The translations under genes were made by a program, and so were the position numbers. From the NCBI RefSeq assembly GCF_000472865.1, contig NZ_AXAP01000021.1:49711-113710 (forward strand): a stretch of 64,000 bases of DNA, written 5' to 3'. Every line of letters starts with the position of its first letter. Position 1 is the first letter of the stretch. This document shows, in pieces, positions 8,844-17,041 of this stretch. The notes under the pieces are model-generated. The model did not search any database and was not told the origin of the DNA. It saw only the letters and a program-made list of their open reading frames with translations. This DNA is from Bradyrhizobium elkanii WSM2783. Its GTDB lineage: Bacteria > Pseudomonadota > Alphaproteobacteria > Rhizobiales > Xanthobacteraceae.

Positions 8844-10262
8844 ATGACGGATTCCGAGCTTCGCGCCGATATTCATAGCATCGAGCCTATTCCTGATGCT
8901 GACCGGGACTCCACCGGACCGCAGCAAATGTGGATCTGGGCAGGCGCCAATATCGCGCCGGTCAACTGGGCCCTCGGCGCGCTTGGCATCATCCTGAAGC
9001 TCGGCCTTATGGAAACGATCGCGGTGATCGTGATCGGCAACATCATCGGCTGCGCGATCTTTGCGTCCTTCACCGTGATGGGCCACAGGACCGGCGTCAA
9101 CCAAATGGTCTTGAGCCGTTCGGCCTTCGGCGTTCGCGGCGCCTATCTGCCGAGCATCCTGATGTTCCTGATGACGCTGTGCTGGATCGGCGTGAACACC
9201 TACTTCCCCGTGAAGATCGCAGTCGCCATCCTTGGTCAGTTCGGCATTCCCGACACCTGGCTGGTCGAGATCATCATCATCACGCTGGTGATGGTGCTTC
9301 AGGTCGGGATCGGCGTGTACGGCTTCTACGCGATCCGGACCTTCGAGAAGTACACGGTGCCAGCGACGGTTGCCATCATGATCCTGATGAGCGTGCTGGC
9401 GTGGTCGCGCCCGGGCGTCGTCAACTGGGGCCTCACCACGTCCCTTTCGGGTGGCGCGCATCTGGCGATGCTGACGCTGCTGATGACAGCGATCGGCGTC
9501 GGCTGGGGCATCTCCTGGGTCACCTGGGCTTCGGACTATTCGCGCTTCGTGCCGAAGAGCGTGCCCTCGAGCTCCGTGTTCTGGTACAGCTATGTCGGCA
9601 TGTTCGTCCCGAGCGTGTGGCTCGCCATCCTGGGCGCGACGATCGCCAGCACGACACTGGATACCGATCCGGCCAAGATGGTCAGCGCGGTGTTCGGCGG
9701 TCCGACCAGCATCCTGGTGCTGCTGATGGTGCTGCACGGACCGATCGCGACCAATATCCTCAATGTCTATTCGGCTGCGCTCGCCGCGCTTAGCGCAGGC
9801 TTCAGGCTCTCGCGCGTCGCGCTAGCGATCATCGTCGGCATCGCCGGCTATCTGGTCACGCTCTACTTCATCTTCGCACCGTCCTTTGCGAAGGCATTCG
9901 ACAACTGGATGATCAGCCTGTTGTTGTGGATGAGCCCGTGGGCCGGTGTCGTGCTCGCCGACTTCTACATCAAGCGAAAGGGCCAGATCGACGTCGCCGA
10001 ACTCTACCGCTCGCCGGAAACCAGCGCCTATGGCGATATCAATTGGGGCGGAATCATCGCCTTCCTGGCAGGTCTCGTTGCAGGCTGGTCGGTCGAAGAC
10101 GGCCTCGTCAGCGCGTTGCAGGGACCAATCTCGACGGGTCTGCTCGGCGGCGCCGATCTCAGCTGGCTCTTTGGCATCGGCGTATCGGCTGCGGTATATC
10201 TGGCGGTCGGCAAGCGGGCGACCGCCACAACGCCTGTTGCCGCGACCAGCGCGAGCCAGTGA
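8844..10262 (+). CDS. NCS1 family nucleobase/cation symporter (cytosine/purine/hydantoin permease type)
   Basis: The 472-residue product is a polytopic inner-membrane protein with about twelve hydrophobic segments. The opening (MWIWAGANIAPVNWALGALG) and later LSRSAFGVRGAYLPSILMF match the NCS1/CodB family, whose members import cytosine, purines, allantoin or hydantoins with H+ or Na+. The start at 8844 has GGGGGA five bases upstream. The operator shared with the divergent operon links uptake through this protein to the Mo hydroxylase and amidohydrolase, which is the main argument that the pathway substrate is an N-heterocycle. The exact ligand is not known. Confidence 0.9.
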   Translation: MTDSELRADIHSIEPIPDADRDSTGPQQMWIWAGANIAPVNWALGALGIILKLGLMETIAVIVIGNIIGCAIFASFTVMGHRTGVNQMVLSRSAFGVRGAYLPSILMFLMTLCWIGVNTYFPVKIAVAILGQFGIPDTWLVEIIIITLVMVLQVGIGVYGFYAIRTFEKYTVPATVAIMILMSVLAWSRPGVVNWGLTTSLSGGAHLAMLTLLMTAIGVGWGISWVTWASDYSRFVPKSVPSSSVFWYSYVGMFVPSVWLAILGATIASTTLDTDPAKMVSAVFGGPTSILVLLMVLHGPIATNILNVYSAALAALSAGFRLSRVALAIIVGIAGYLVTLYFIFAPSFAKAFDNWMISLLLWMSPWAGVVLADFYIKRKGQIDVAELYRSPETSAYGDINWGGIIAFLAGLVAGWSVEDGLVSALQGPISTGLLGGADLSWLFGIGVSAAVYLAVGKRATATTPVAATSASQ

Positions 10263-10413
10263 AGGGGTAATGGATCGCCACCTGACGTCGCGCCCTGGCA
10301 AGGCCAAGCCTGCGTCCGCTTCCGATCGCTGTGGATCCAAGGTCCGCAGATGGAGCAGGCCTGTGTTCTCGCGACAGGCTCGGCTGACCGAGGCTTCCCG
10401 TATCGGCTGCCAA

Positions 10414-10560
10414 CTATGCCACGAGCAGCGCGAAGGAAAAGGTAGCGCCACCTTCCGGTTCATTGGCAGCGAATAGTTCGCCGCCATGTTGGCGTACGAT
10501 GCCGTAACTGATCCACAGGCCGGGCCCCGGATCGGCGACGACGGCACGACCCAGGGCGGC
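10414..10560 (-). pseudogene. C-terminal fragment of a histidine kinase ATPase domain
   Basis: Minus-strand translation from 10560 to the TAG at 10414 gives 48 residues containing DPGPGLWISYGIVRQHGGEL and NEPEGGATFSFALL. This matches the G-box end of HATPase_c domains (GLGLSISYGIVxxHGG ... GGATFxxxLP). The rest of the kinase is absent. The fragment begins immediately after, and in the same frame as, the TGA stop of the upstream 952-residue regulator gene, so read-through of that TGA would append it. A relic of a deleted kinase gene is the simplest explanation. The remaining bases between it and the permease gene (10263-10413) show no gene. Confidence 0.7.
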
Positions 10561-13419
10561 TCACTCGGTGGAAAACTGCGCCATCGTTGCTTTTGCGCTT
10601 CTCAGGTCCGAAATCTCGAACCCCTCGGTGAACTTTCCGTACACGGAGGCAAGGATGTGGTGCGCGTTGGCAGGACGGTCCTGAGTGGCTCTCAATCGCG
10701 CAAAACTGATTGCCGTCCTCAGCTCCCAAAACAGCGCGCCCTGGCTGCGCGCCACCTGTAGCGATCTGTCGAAGGACTGCTCGGCGGCAACAACCGAACG
10801 ATGTTCACCGGCGTGGAGCAGCAGCTCGCCTTTGATGCGCAACAGCTCGGCCTGGTACCATTGCTCTTCCCTCGCCTCGCAACGCGCAAGCGCCTCATTG
10901 ACGGCAATAAGCCCCTGCGCGACGTCGCCTGCCTCGCCGAGACAGATCGCCAATTCGCCAAGAGGAAGCAGGAAGCGCGGCAAAAACCGCGCCTCGCCCG
11001 CCAGCTCGAGCGCTTTCCGCAGCACCGGCAATCCCGTCGCAACGCCGCCGCGCCTAGCCATCACCATGCCTCTGAAGGCGCGGGCCCACAAATTCCACAG
11101 GCGGATCGGGTGCCGCTCAGTATGCTCGATCAACAGTGCACAGTAGCGTTCCGCCGCATCGAGGTCGCCGGCAAGGAAAGTGATCGGGCAGGCGCCCTGC
11201 CCCAGCACGCTGCAGAACGTCAGCGCGTGGCCGCTCGCTCGGCCTTCCTCGATGTTGTGTTCGACCACGCGCAAGGCCTGGTCGGCTAGCCCCATGAGCC
11301 ACAGGATGCGAGCCTGGAAATAGTGCGCCGATACTCTTAGGTCGAAGCGAAAGCGGATCACCTGCGGCTTTGGCGATAGATCCGAAAGGCGCGACAAGGT
11401 CCGCGTGATGTAATGATGCGCGAGGTTCTGGTCGCCGAGGTAGTGCAGCGTGGTAGCCAGCAGCCGATCGGCCATCATCAGGTCGACGGAGTTGCTCGAG
11501 CCACCTGCGATTTCGGCGAAGCGGAGCGCAAACTCCAGCGCCTTGCGAAATTCTCCGTTGTTGAACTGATCGATGCACAGTCCCCACAGCGCGCGCAGCA
11601 AATAATCGGCGTCGCCGAGTTGCTCTGCGAGTTGCAACGCCAAGGCCCAGGCGGGACCGGCCTCGCGGGCCCTACCGACGCCATACATCAGCGACCAGGC
11701 GTGTGCGGCCGAAAGCTGCATGCGCAGGCGCAATGCTTCTGGGCAAGCTTCATCGATCCTTGCCAGCGCCAACTCGGTGCGCTCGCGGCACTCCGCGAGC
11801 AGCGACAGTTGTACCCAGAGCGGCACCGCGGCCGCGGTCAATGCCACACCAATCTGCGCATCGCCGCTGGGGGAGAATGCCCAATCAAGGCTGGCACGCA
11901 CGTTGTCGATATGCCGGCCGTAAATGGCAAGCCACTCCGCCTGCGGCTTCAACTCGCTTTCGGCTTCTGCATTGGCGAAGAAGACGCGATAATATTGCGC
12001 GTGACGGCGCGCTGCATCGAAATATTCCCCTGAGCCATGCAGCTTTTCCAGCGCGTAAGCGCGCGTCGTATCCAGCAGGCGGTAGTGCGGCCGGTCGCCA
12101 CGAATGTCGGCGACGGCAAGGGATTTTGCGACCAGATTGGCGAGGTGGTCGGTGACTTCGCCCTTCTCGTGATCGCCGGCAACCGCAATCACTGCGTCGA
12201 GCAGGAAATCGCCGGCGAAGATGCCGAGCCGCCGCAGGACCCGCGCCTCCGCCTCCGGCAGCAGGTCATAGCTCCAGTCGAGCGTCGCGCGCAGCGTTTG
12301 CTGCCGGGGCAGCGCTGTGCGCCGGCCCGTCGTGAGGAATTTAAATCTGTCGTCCAGAAGCGCCGCGATCTTGGGCGGACCAAGCATCGCCGCGCGTGCC
12401 GCGGCAAACTCAATGGCGAGCGGAATGCCGTCGAGCCGGCGGCAAATAGCGGCGATGGCGCCAAGATTCTCCTCGTCGCGCTCGAAGCTAGAACCCTGCG
12501 CCTTCGCCCTGGTCATGAACAGTTCGACTGCGGTGTGTTCAAAGATGGCGTCCGGTGCGAGCAGAGGCTCAGGCGGCACTTCCAGTGGAGGCACGCGATA
12601 GACATGTTCGCCATCGATACGCAGGGCCTCGCGGCTGGTCGCGACAATGGTCGTACCGGGGCAGCGGCTGACGATCGTCTCGGTCAGCCTAGCTACGGCA
12701 CCAATGACATGCTCGCAATTGTCGAAAACGACCAGCAACTCTCGCGCTCCGATGGCACGCGCGATGGCCTCTGCGCAGATATCTTCACCTTCCAGTTTGA
12801 TGCCGAGCACGCCGGCAACCGCTGAAGGCACGAGTTCGGGATTTGAAAGCGAGGCCAGTTCGATGAGGAACCGGTCGGCCGTCAGTCCGGCCGGCGGCGA
12901 CCTGGCCGCCTGCAGCGCCAGCGCTGTCTTGCCGATCCCGCCAGGCCCGACGAGACTCACGACTCGATAGGCCGACAGAAGCTCCCATAGGTGAGCGATC
13001 GCCGTAGCGCGACCGATGAGATTGAACGTCGCGGCCGTAATGTTGGTCGACGGCGACAGTTCAGGCGCAGCCGGCTGAGCCGGCGCATCGACATGCCGGA
13101 TCTGCCATGATCCCAGAAGGCGATATCCCCGGCCGACCGTCGTGGCCAGCATGTCGCGATCCGAACCGAGGGCCTTGCGGATCGCCGCGATGTGCACACG
13201 AAGCGCGCCCTCCTCGACGAATACCCCCCGCCAGACCCGCTTGGTCAAATCACTCTTGGGAACCAGTTCGCCTTCTGCCTGGACCAATTCCGCAATGATC
13301 TCAAAGGCCCGTCCACCCAACGGCACGGCCACTCCCTGAGAGCGCAATTCCCGTCTGGCAAGATCGATTTCCCATCCCGCGCATGCATAGATGGGGCGCA
13401 GGCCTGATGCGGCCGTCAT
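10561..13419 (-). CDS. Winged-helix regulator with STAND/NB-ARC-type ATPase and TPR-like repeats
   Basis: The 952-residue protein has three parts. Residues about 8-105 form an OmpR/PhoB-type winged helix (LVPKSDLTKRVWRGVFVEEG, then VHIAAIRKALGSD and VGRGYRLLG). Residues about 140-450 form a P-loop ATPase with Walker A GPGGIGKT (near residue 158) and a Walker B-like LLVVFDNCEH. Residues about 480-950 are alpha-helical repeats of TPR type. This resembles the large signal-integrating regulators that use ATP-driven switching. No receiver domain or membrane segment is visible, so the signal is unknown. It is divergent from the nfeD-slipin operon, which it may control. The histidine-kinase remnant abuts its stop codon. 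Confidence 0.85.
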   Translation of the reverse strand: MTAASGLRPIYACAGWEIDLARRELRSQGVAVPLGGRAFEIIAELVQAEGELVPKSDLTKRVWRGVFVEEGALRVHIAAIRKALGSDRDMLATTVGRGYRLLGSWQIRHVDAPAQPAAPELSPSTNITAATFNLIGRATAIAHLWELLSAYRVVSLVGPGGIGKTALALQAARSPPAGLTADRFLIELASLSNPELVPSAVAGVLGIKLEGEDICAEAIARAIGARELLVVFDNCEHVIGAVARLTETIVSRCPGTTIVATSREALRIDGEHVYRVPPLEVPPEPLLAPDAIFEHTAVELFMTRAKAQGSSFERDEENLGAIAAICRRLDGIPLAIEFAAARAAMLGPPKIAALLDDRFKFLTTGRRTALPRQQTLRATLDWSYDLLPEAEARVLRRLGIFAGDFLLDAVIAVAGDHEKGEVTDHLANLVAKSLAVADIRGDRPHYRLLDTTRAYALEKLHGSGEYFDAARRHAQYYRVFFANAEAESELKPQAEWLAIYGRHIDNVRASLDWAFSPSGDAQIGVALTAAAVPLWVQLSLLAECRERTELALARIDEACPEALRLRMQLSAAHAWSLMYGVGRAREAGPAWALALQLAEQLGDADYLLRALWGLCIDQFNNGEFRKALEFALRFAEIAGGSSNSVDLMMADRLLATTLHYLGDQNLAHHYITRTLSRLSDLSPKPQVIRFRFDLRVSAHYFQARILWLMGLADQALRVVEHNIEEGRASGHALTFCSVLGQGACPITFLAGDLDAAERYCALLIEHTERHPIRLWNLWARAFRGMVMARRGGVATGLPVLRKALELAGEARFLPRFLLPLGELAICLGEAGDVAQGLIAVNEALARCEAREEQWYQAELLRIKGELLLHAGEHRSVVAAEQSFDRSLQVARSQGALFWELRTAISFARLRATQDRPANAHHILASVYGKFTEGFEISDLRSAKATMAQFSTE

Positions 13420-13713
13420 TTAGAGAAGCCCCAAGCAGTTGGTAAATTTCCACCCAGGCGACCAGCCTATCATCAGCCCAGTCGAAAGAAACCACCCAGG
13501 CGAGAACCAACTGAGGACTGCTTCGCCTGCAGTCTGCCGCACCGGATCGGTTCAGCCTTTTCAAGAACGGAAGCAGGCGCCTGATGAGAACTCCGCGCGC
13601 GGCGCATACGTCGACCGTAGCTATCGCACCGCACAACGGCATCCGCGTACGTGGTCCACGGCCATTGAGGTTCCTGGACGGAACCCCATATCTTCGACAA
13701 GGGAGTCCTTGCC
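13420..13713. other. Divergent intergenic region between the STAND regulator and nfeD
   Basis: The 294-base region carries no convincing gene. Its left part holds the nested repeats described at 13436-13513. The remainder leads to the nfeD start at 13714; CAAGGGAG just before that start is a fair ribosome binding site. Confidence 0.5.
13436..13513. promoter_or_regulatory. Nested direct and inverted repeats, candidate regulator site
   Basis: A perfect 12-bp direct repeat, CCACCCAGGCGA, occurs at 13450-13461 and 13492-13503, start to start 42 bp apart (about four helical turns). It is flanked by inverted 8-bp arms CAGTTGGT (13436-13443) and ACCAACTG (13506-13513). OmpR-type winged helices often bind direct repeats, so the adjacent 952-residue regulator is the obvious candidate, but this is inferred. 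Confidence 0.45.
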
Positions 13714-15111
13714 GTGCAGACCGTAAAGGCGGCCCTCGTTGCGGCGATTGCAATCGTCGCTCTGGTTGTCTCCCTCCTTCCCGGCTTAGCGGAGGAGAAC
13801 CGCAGTCTTGCACTGACCATTTCGCTCGACGGAGCGATCGGACCGGCGTCGGCAAGTTACGTGAAGGACGCTCTGGCCAAGGCAGCCGAACGACGCGCGG
13901 ACATTGTCATTCTGCGTCTGAATACACCGGGCGGTCTCACCACCAGCATGCGCGAGATCATCTCGGATGTGCTCGCTTCGCCTGTTCCTGTCGTAGGTTA
14001 CGTCGCTCCCTCCGGAGCCCATGCCGCAAGCGCCGGGACCTATATTCTCTACGCGACCCATATCGCGGCAATGGCGCCGGGCACCAATATCGGTGCCGCG
14101 ACGCCAGTGCAGATTGGCGGTCCGATACCGGGCCTGCCGGGCGGTACCCCGGACAAGGACGGCAAAGACAAGAAGGATAGCGACCAACAGCCCGAGCCAA
14201 AGGATGCGATGACGGCAAAGGTGACGAATGATGCCGTCGCCCTCATCCGCAGCCTCGCAGAACTGCGCGGCCACAATGCCGACTGGGCCGAGAAGGCGGT
14301 GCGCGAGGCCGCGACCCTCTCCGCCAACGGCGCGTTGCAGGAACATGTCATCGATCTCATCGCACGCGATCCGGCCGAACTGCTCGCGAAGGTCGATGGT
14401 CGCGTCGTCGAGGTTGCAAGTGGCAAGACGCAACGTCTGGCCACGAAGGACGCGGTCGTCGAAATAATCGATCCTGGATGGATCTCCCGGTTCCTGGCGG
14501 TCATCACTGATCCCAACGTCGCGTTCATTCTCCTGATGGTTGGCGTCTACGGGCTCATCTTCGAATTCATGTCCCCCGGCACGGTCGCCCCCGGAGTCGT
14601 CGGCACGATCTGCCTGCTGCTGGGCCTCTACGCCCTCAATTTGCTGCCGATCAGCTACGCCGGCCTCGCCTTGATGCTGGTCGGGATCGCGCTTCTTGCC
14701 TTCGAGGCCTTCAACCCGACGGTGGTGATCGGGCTCGGCGGAGTCATCGCCTTTGTACTGGGAGCGGTCATGCTCTTCAGGGTCGAAGCGCCCGGCTACC
14801 GACTGTCGTGGTGGCTCATCGCCATCGTGACGGCGACGTTCATCGGCTTTGTTCTCGTCGTGCTCGGCTCGCTTCGGCGCGCTCGCAGCGGTCCCGTGCG
14901 GGTCGGCGCGCAAGCCATGCGAGGCCTGTCCGCCAAGGTCCTCGATTGGTCCGAGAATGAAGGTCATGTCTTCACGCACGGCGAGCGATGGCAAGCACGC
15001 GGCACCGAAACCTTCAGGCCCGGTGAGATGGTTGAGGTCGCCAACATCGTCGATCTGACGCTGGTGGTGCGGCGCGCGCCAGTCCCGACCGGCGAAGGAG
15101 GGAAATCATGA
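13714..15111 (+). CDS. NfeD family membrane-bound serine protease (long form)
   Basis: The 465-residue protein (GTG start) has an N-terminal signal/anchor (AALVAAIAIVALVVSLLPGL), a ClpP-fold serine protease domain of about residues 30-240 and a C-terminal membrane region (about 270-395) followed by a small soluble domain. Protease motifs include LRLNTPGGLTTSMREII and PSGAHAASAGTYI, where S106 is the probable nucleophile. Archaeal homologues use a Ser-Lys dyad and cleave stomatin C-termini. The downstream gene encodes exactly such a stomatin-like partner and overlaps by four bases, so the two form an operon for membrane-protein quality control. Confidence 0.92.
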   Translation: MQTVKAALVAAIAIVALVVSLLPGLAEENRSLALTISLDGAIGPASASYVKDALAKAAERRADIVILRLNTPGGLTTSMREIISDVLASPVPVVGYVAPSGAHAASAGTYILYATHIAAMAPGTNIGAATPVQIGGPIPGLPGGTPDKDGKDKKDSDQQPEPKDAMTAKVTNDAVALIRSLAELRGHNADWAEKAVREAATLSANGALQEHVIDLIARDPAELLAKVDGRVVEVASGKTQRLATKDAVVEIIDPGWISRFLAVITDPNVAFILLMVGVYGLIFEFMSPGTVAPGVVGTICLLLGLYALNLLPISYAGLALMLVGIALLAFEAFNPTVVIGLGGVIAFVLGAVMLFRVEAPGYRLSWWLIAIVTATFIGFVLVVLGSLRRARSGPVRVGAQAMRGLSAKVLDWSENEGHVFTHGERWQARGTETFRPGEMVEVANIVDLTLVVRRAPVPTGEGGKS

Positions 15112-15866
15112 TGCTTGATTACTTGACCTATGCAGCGCTTGTGCTGGTCGTCATCCTTTTCTTGAGCCAGGCCATTCGCATCCTGCGGGAATATGAGCGC
15201 GGCGTCATCTTCACGCTCGGCCGTTTCACCGGAGTGAAGGGCCCGGGCCTCATCATCCTCATTCCGGCCGTGCAGCAACTCGTGAAGGTGGATCTCAGAG
15301 TGATGGTGCAGGTCGTGCCGCCCCAGGACGTGATTTCGCGCGACAACGTCTCGGTCAAGGTCAATGCCGTTCTCTACTTTCGCATCGTCGATCCTGAGCG
15401 CGCGATCATCAAGGTCGGCGATTACATGGCCGCGACCAGCCAGCTCGCACAAACCACGCTGCGCTCGGTACTCGGCAAGCACGAACTTGACGAGATGCTG
15501 GCAGAACGCGACAGGTTAAACGCTGACATCCAGGAGATCCTCGACAAGCAGACCGATGTGTGGGGCATCAAGGTGACGGGAATCGAGATCAAGGATGTCG
15601 ATATCAACGAAACCATGGTGCGCGCAATCGCCAAGCAGGCCGAAGCGGAACGGCTGCGACGCGCCAAAGTGATCAATGCGATGGGCGAACAGCAGGCCGC
15701 CGAGAAGCTCGTCGAGGCCGGCCGGATCCTCGCACAGGAGCCGCAGGCGATGCAGCTACGCTATTTCGCGGCGCTGCACGACATCGCGGGCGAACGGTCC
15801 TCGACCGTGGTCTTTCCGCTCCCGATGAATCTGTTTGACCACCTTGCTCGGCGGGAGTCAGCGTGA
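15108..15866 (+). CDS. Slipin/stomatin-like SPFH domain protein
   Basis: The 252-residue protein has one N-terminal membrane segment (AALVLVVILFLSQAI), then an SPFH/band 7 domain with the family motifs REYERGVIFTLGR, KGPGLIILIPAVQQLVKVDL and LRSVLGKHELDEMLAERD, and a C-terminal alpha-helical coiled-coil stretch rich in E, A and R. Stomatin-family proteins oligomerise into rings on the membrane. The start overlaps the nfeD stop (ATGA), and NfeD-slipin pairing is a conserved arrangement, supporting co-translation and physical partnership. Confidence 0.93.
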   Translation: MMLDYLTYAALVLVVILFLSQAIRILREYERGVIFTLGRFTGVKGPGLIILIPAVQQLVKVDLRVMVQVVPPQDVISRDNVSVKVNAVLYFRIVDPERAIIKVGDYMAATSQLAQTTLRSVLGKHELDEMLAERDRLNADIQEILDKQTDVWGIKVTGIEIKDVDINETMVRAIAKQAEAERLRRAKVINAMGEQQAAEKLVEAGRILAQEPQAMQLRYFAALHDIAGERSSTVVFPLPMNLFDHLARRESA

Positions 15867-15932
15867 TCTGGCCGTTTTCCTGAAGGAGTACCGATCGTGT
15901 GAGGCACGCGCGACGATGATTGTTTCCCAAGA

Positions 15933-16435
15933 TCATCGCGCTTTAGGCTCGACGGCAGGCTCCAGGCTGCGCAGCCAGGCAAGCCGGGCGATGGCACGCT
16001 CGGCCAGCATCTGCAGAAGCTCAAGACAGACCGGATCGTCCGTGCGTTCGGCGCCGTCGAGATAGGCGTCGGTCAGAGCCTCGGCGATGGCCTGGGCATC
16101 AGTTGCCTGCAGCAGCGCCGGAGAAAAGGATCCGAATCCGGCGGCGCGGGCCGACATCAGTTCGGCCTCTTCGCGAAGCTCGCGAGCGCGGCTGTGCGAA
16201 CGTCCTTGGACGCGCGCCTTGTGCTCGCAGTGATAGGCGCCGCGGCGTTCCTTGCGCAGGGTCGCCACATGCGCAAGTTCCTCGCGTGCCATGGCTTCGG
16301 CCGCCATCCGGATCTCGGGATCTGCGGTGAAGCCGCGACATAAGTCCAGAAGGCAAACGCACGCTCTTCATTGCGCACCGCCATCGCCAGGGCGCGATAG
16401 GGGGTCGTCAAACGCGACGCCTTGATCTCCGTCAT
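15933..16435 (-). pseudogene. Ferritin-like/rubrerythrin-type protein gene with a frameshift
   Basis: Two overlapping minus-strand frames together give one ferritin-like protein. The N-terminal part, from ATG 16435, reads MTEIKASRLTTPYRALAMAV and continues RNEERAFAFWTYVAA. It then loses frame near 16325-16335, and the neighbouring frame continues DPEIRMAAEAMAREELAHVA through to the stop at 15933. ExxR and EExxH patterns typical of di-iron four-helix proteins lie on both sides of the break. A one-base indel in this sequence, or a sequencing error, would explain it. The first frame is open up to 16630, so an N-terminal extension is possible. Confidence 0.65.
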
Positions 16436-16657
16436 CGCCTCGTCATCGAAAGTCTCCGGCGCATTCCAGCGCACCAGCGCCGGGTCAGGCGCCTTGCCAC
16501 GGCGCGAGAGCGACCAACGTGTCACACTATCGCCCGGCCGGCTCACCGCCGGTTCACACCCTCGTCTTCTTGAACGCTGAGAAACTGACGTTGCCTGGCG
16601 ATCGCAGGATCGCTCGTCGGCGGCCGCCAAGACGCGGGCCGACGAGCCTCCTGCAGA

Positions 16658-17041
16658 TCACTTCGTCTCAACTTCGTTGAAAGCGTCGCGAGCATTGCGG
16701 AATGCGTCTATGCCGGCGGGCACGCCGCAATAGACGGCGACCTGTAGCAATATTTCCTTGATCTCGTCCTTGGTAAGTCCATTCTTCAGGGCGCCCTTGA
16801 CGTGAAGCTTCAGTTCATGCGGCCGATTAAGCGCGCCGAGCATGGCCAGGTTGACGATCGAGCGAGTACGCCGATCGAGCCCGGGCCTTGTCCACAGCGC
16901 ACCCCAGCAGAACTCGGTCGACCATTCCGCCATCGTCCGGGTGAATTCGTCGGCGCCTGCGATCGATTTGTTGACGTAGTCCTCGCCGAGCACTTCCTTG
17001 CGAACTTTGAGGCCCTTTTCGAACAACTCGCTTTTGCTCAT
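16658..17041 (-). CDS. Carboxymuconolactone decarboxylase family protein
   Basis: The start at 17041 (AAGGAC site upstream) gives 127 residues. The sequence matches the CMD/AhpD-like family: GADEFTRTMAEWSTEFCWGA, TRPGLDRRTRSIVNLAMLGA, HELKLHVKGALKNGLTKDEI and LLQVAVYCGVPAG. This is the small PcaC-like form used in protocatechuate-type pathways, but the paralogous family is broad and no other beta-ketoadipate genes are visible here. Its ATG overlaps the stop of the MmgE/PrpD gene (ATGA), so the two are co-translated; it probably acts in the same catabolic route. Confidence 0.88.
   Translation of the reverse strand: MSKSELFEKGLKVRKEVLGEDYVNKSIAGADEFTRTMAEWSTEFCWGALWTRPGLDRRTRSIVNLAMLGALNRPHELKLHVKGALKNGLTKDEIKEILLQVAVYCGVPAGIDAFRNARDAFNEVETK

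Noticed and set aside
13786..14994. Minus-strand 402-codon frame opposite nfeD
   Set aside because: Charged, repetitive composition and no domain; nfeD on the plus strand has a clear protease domain.
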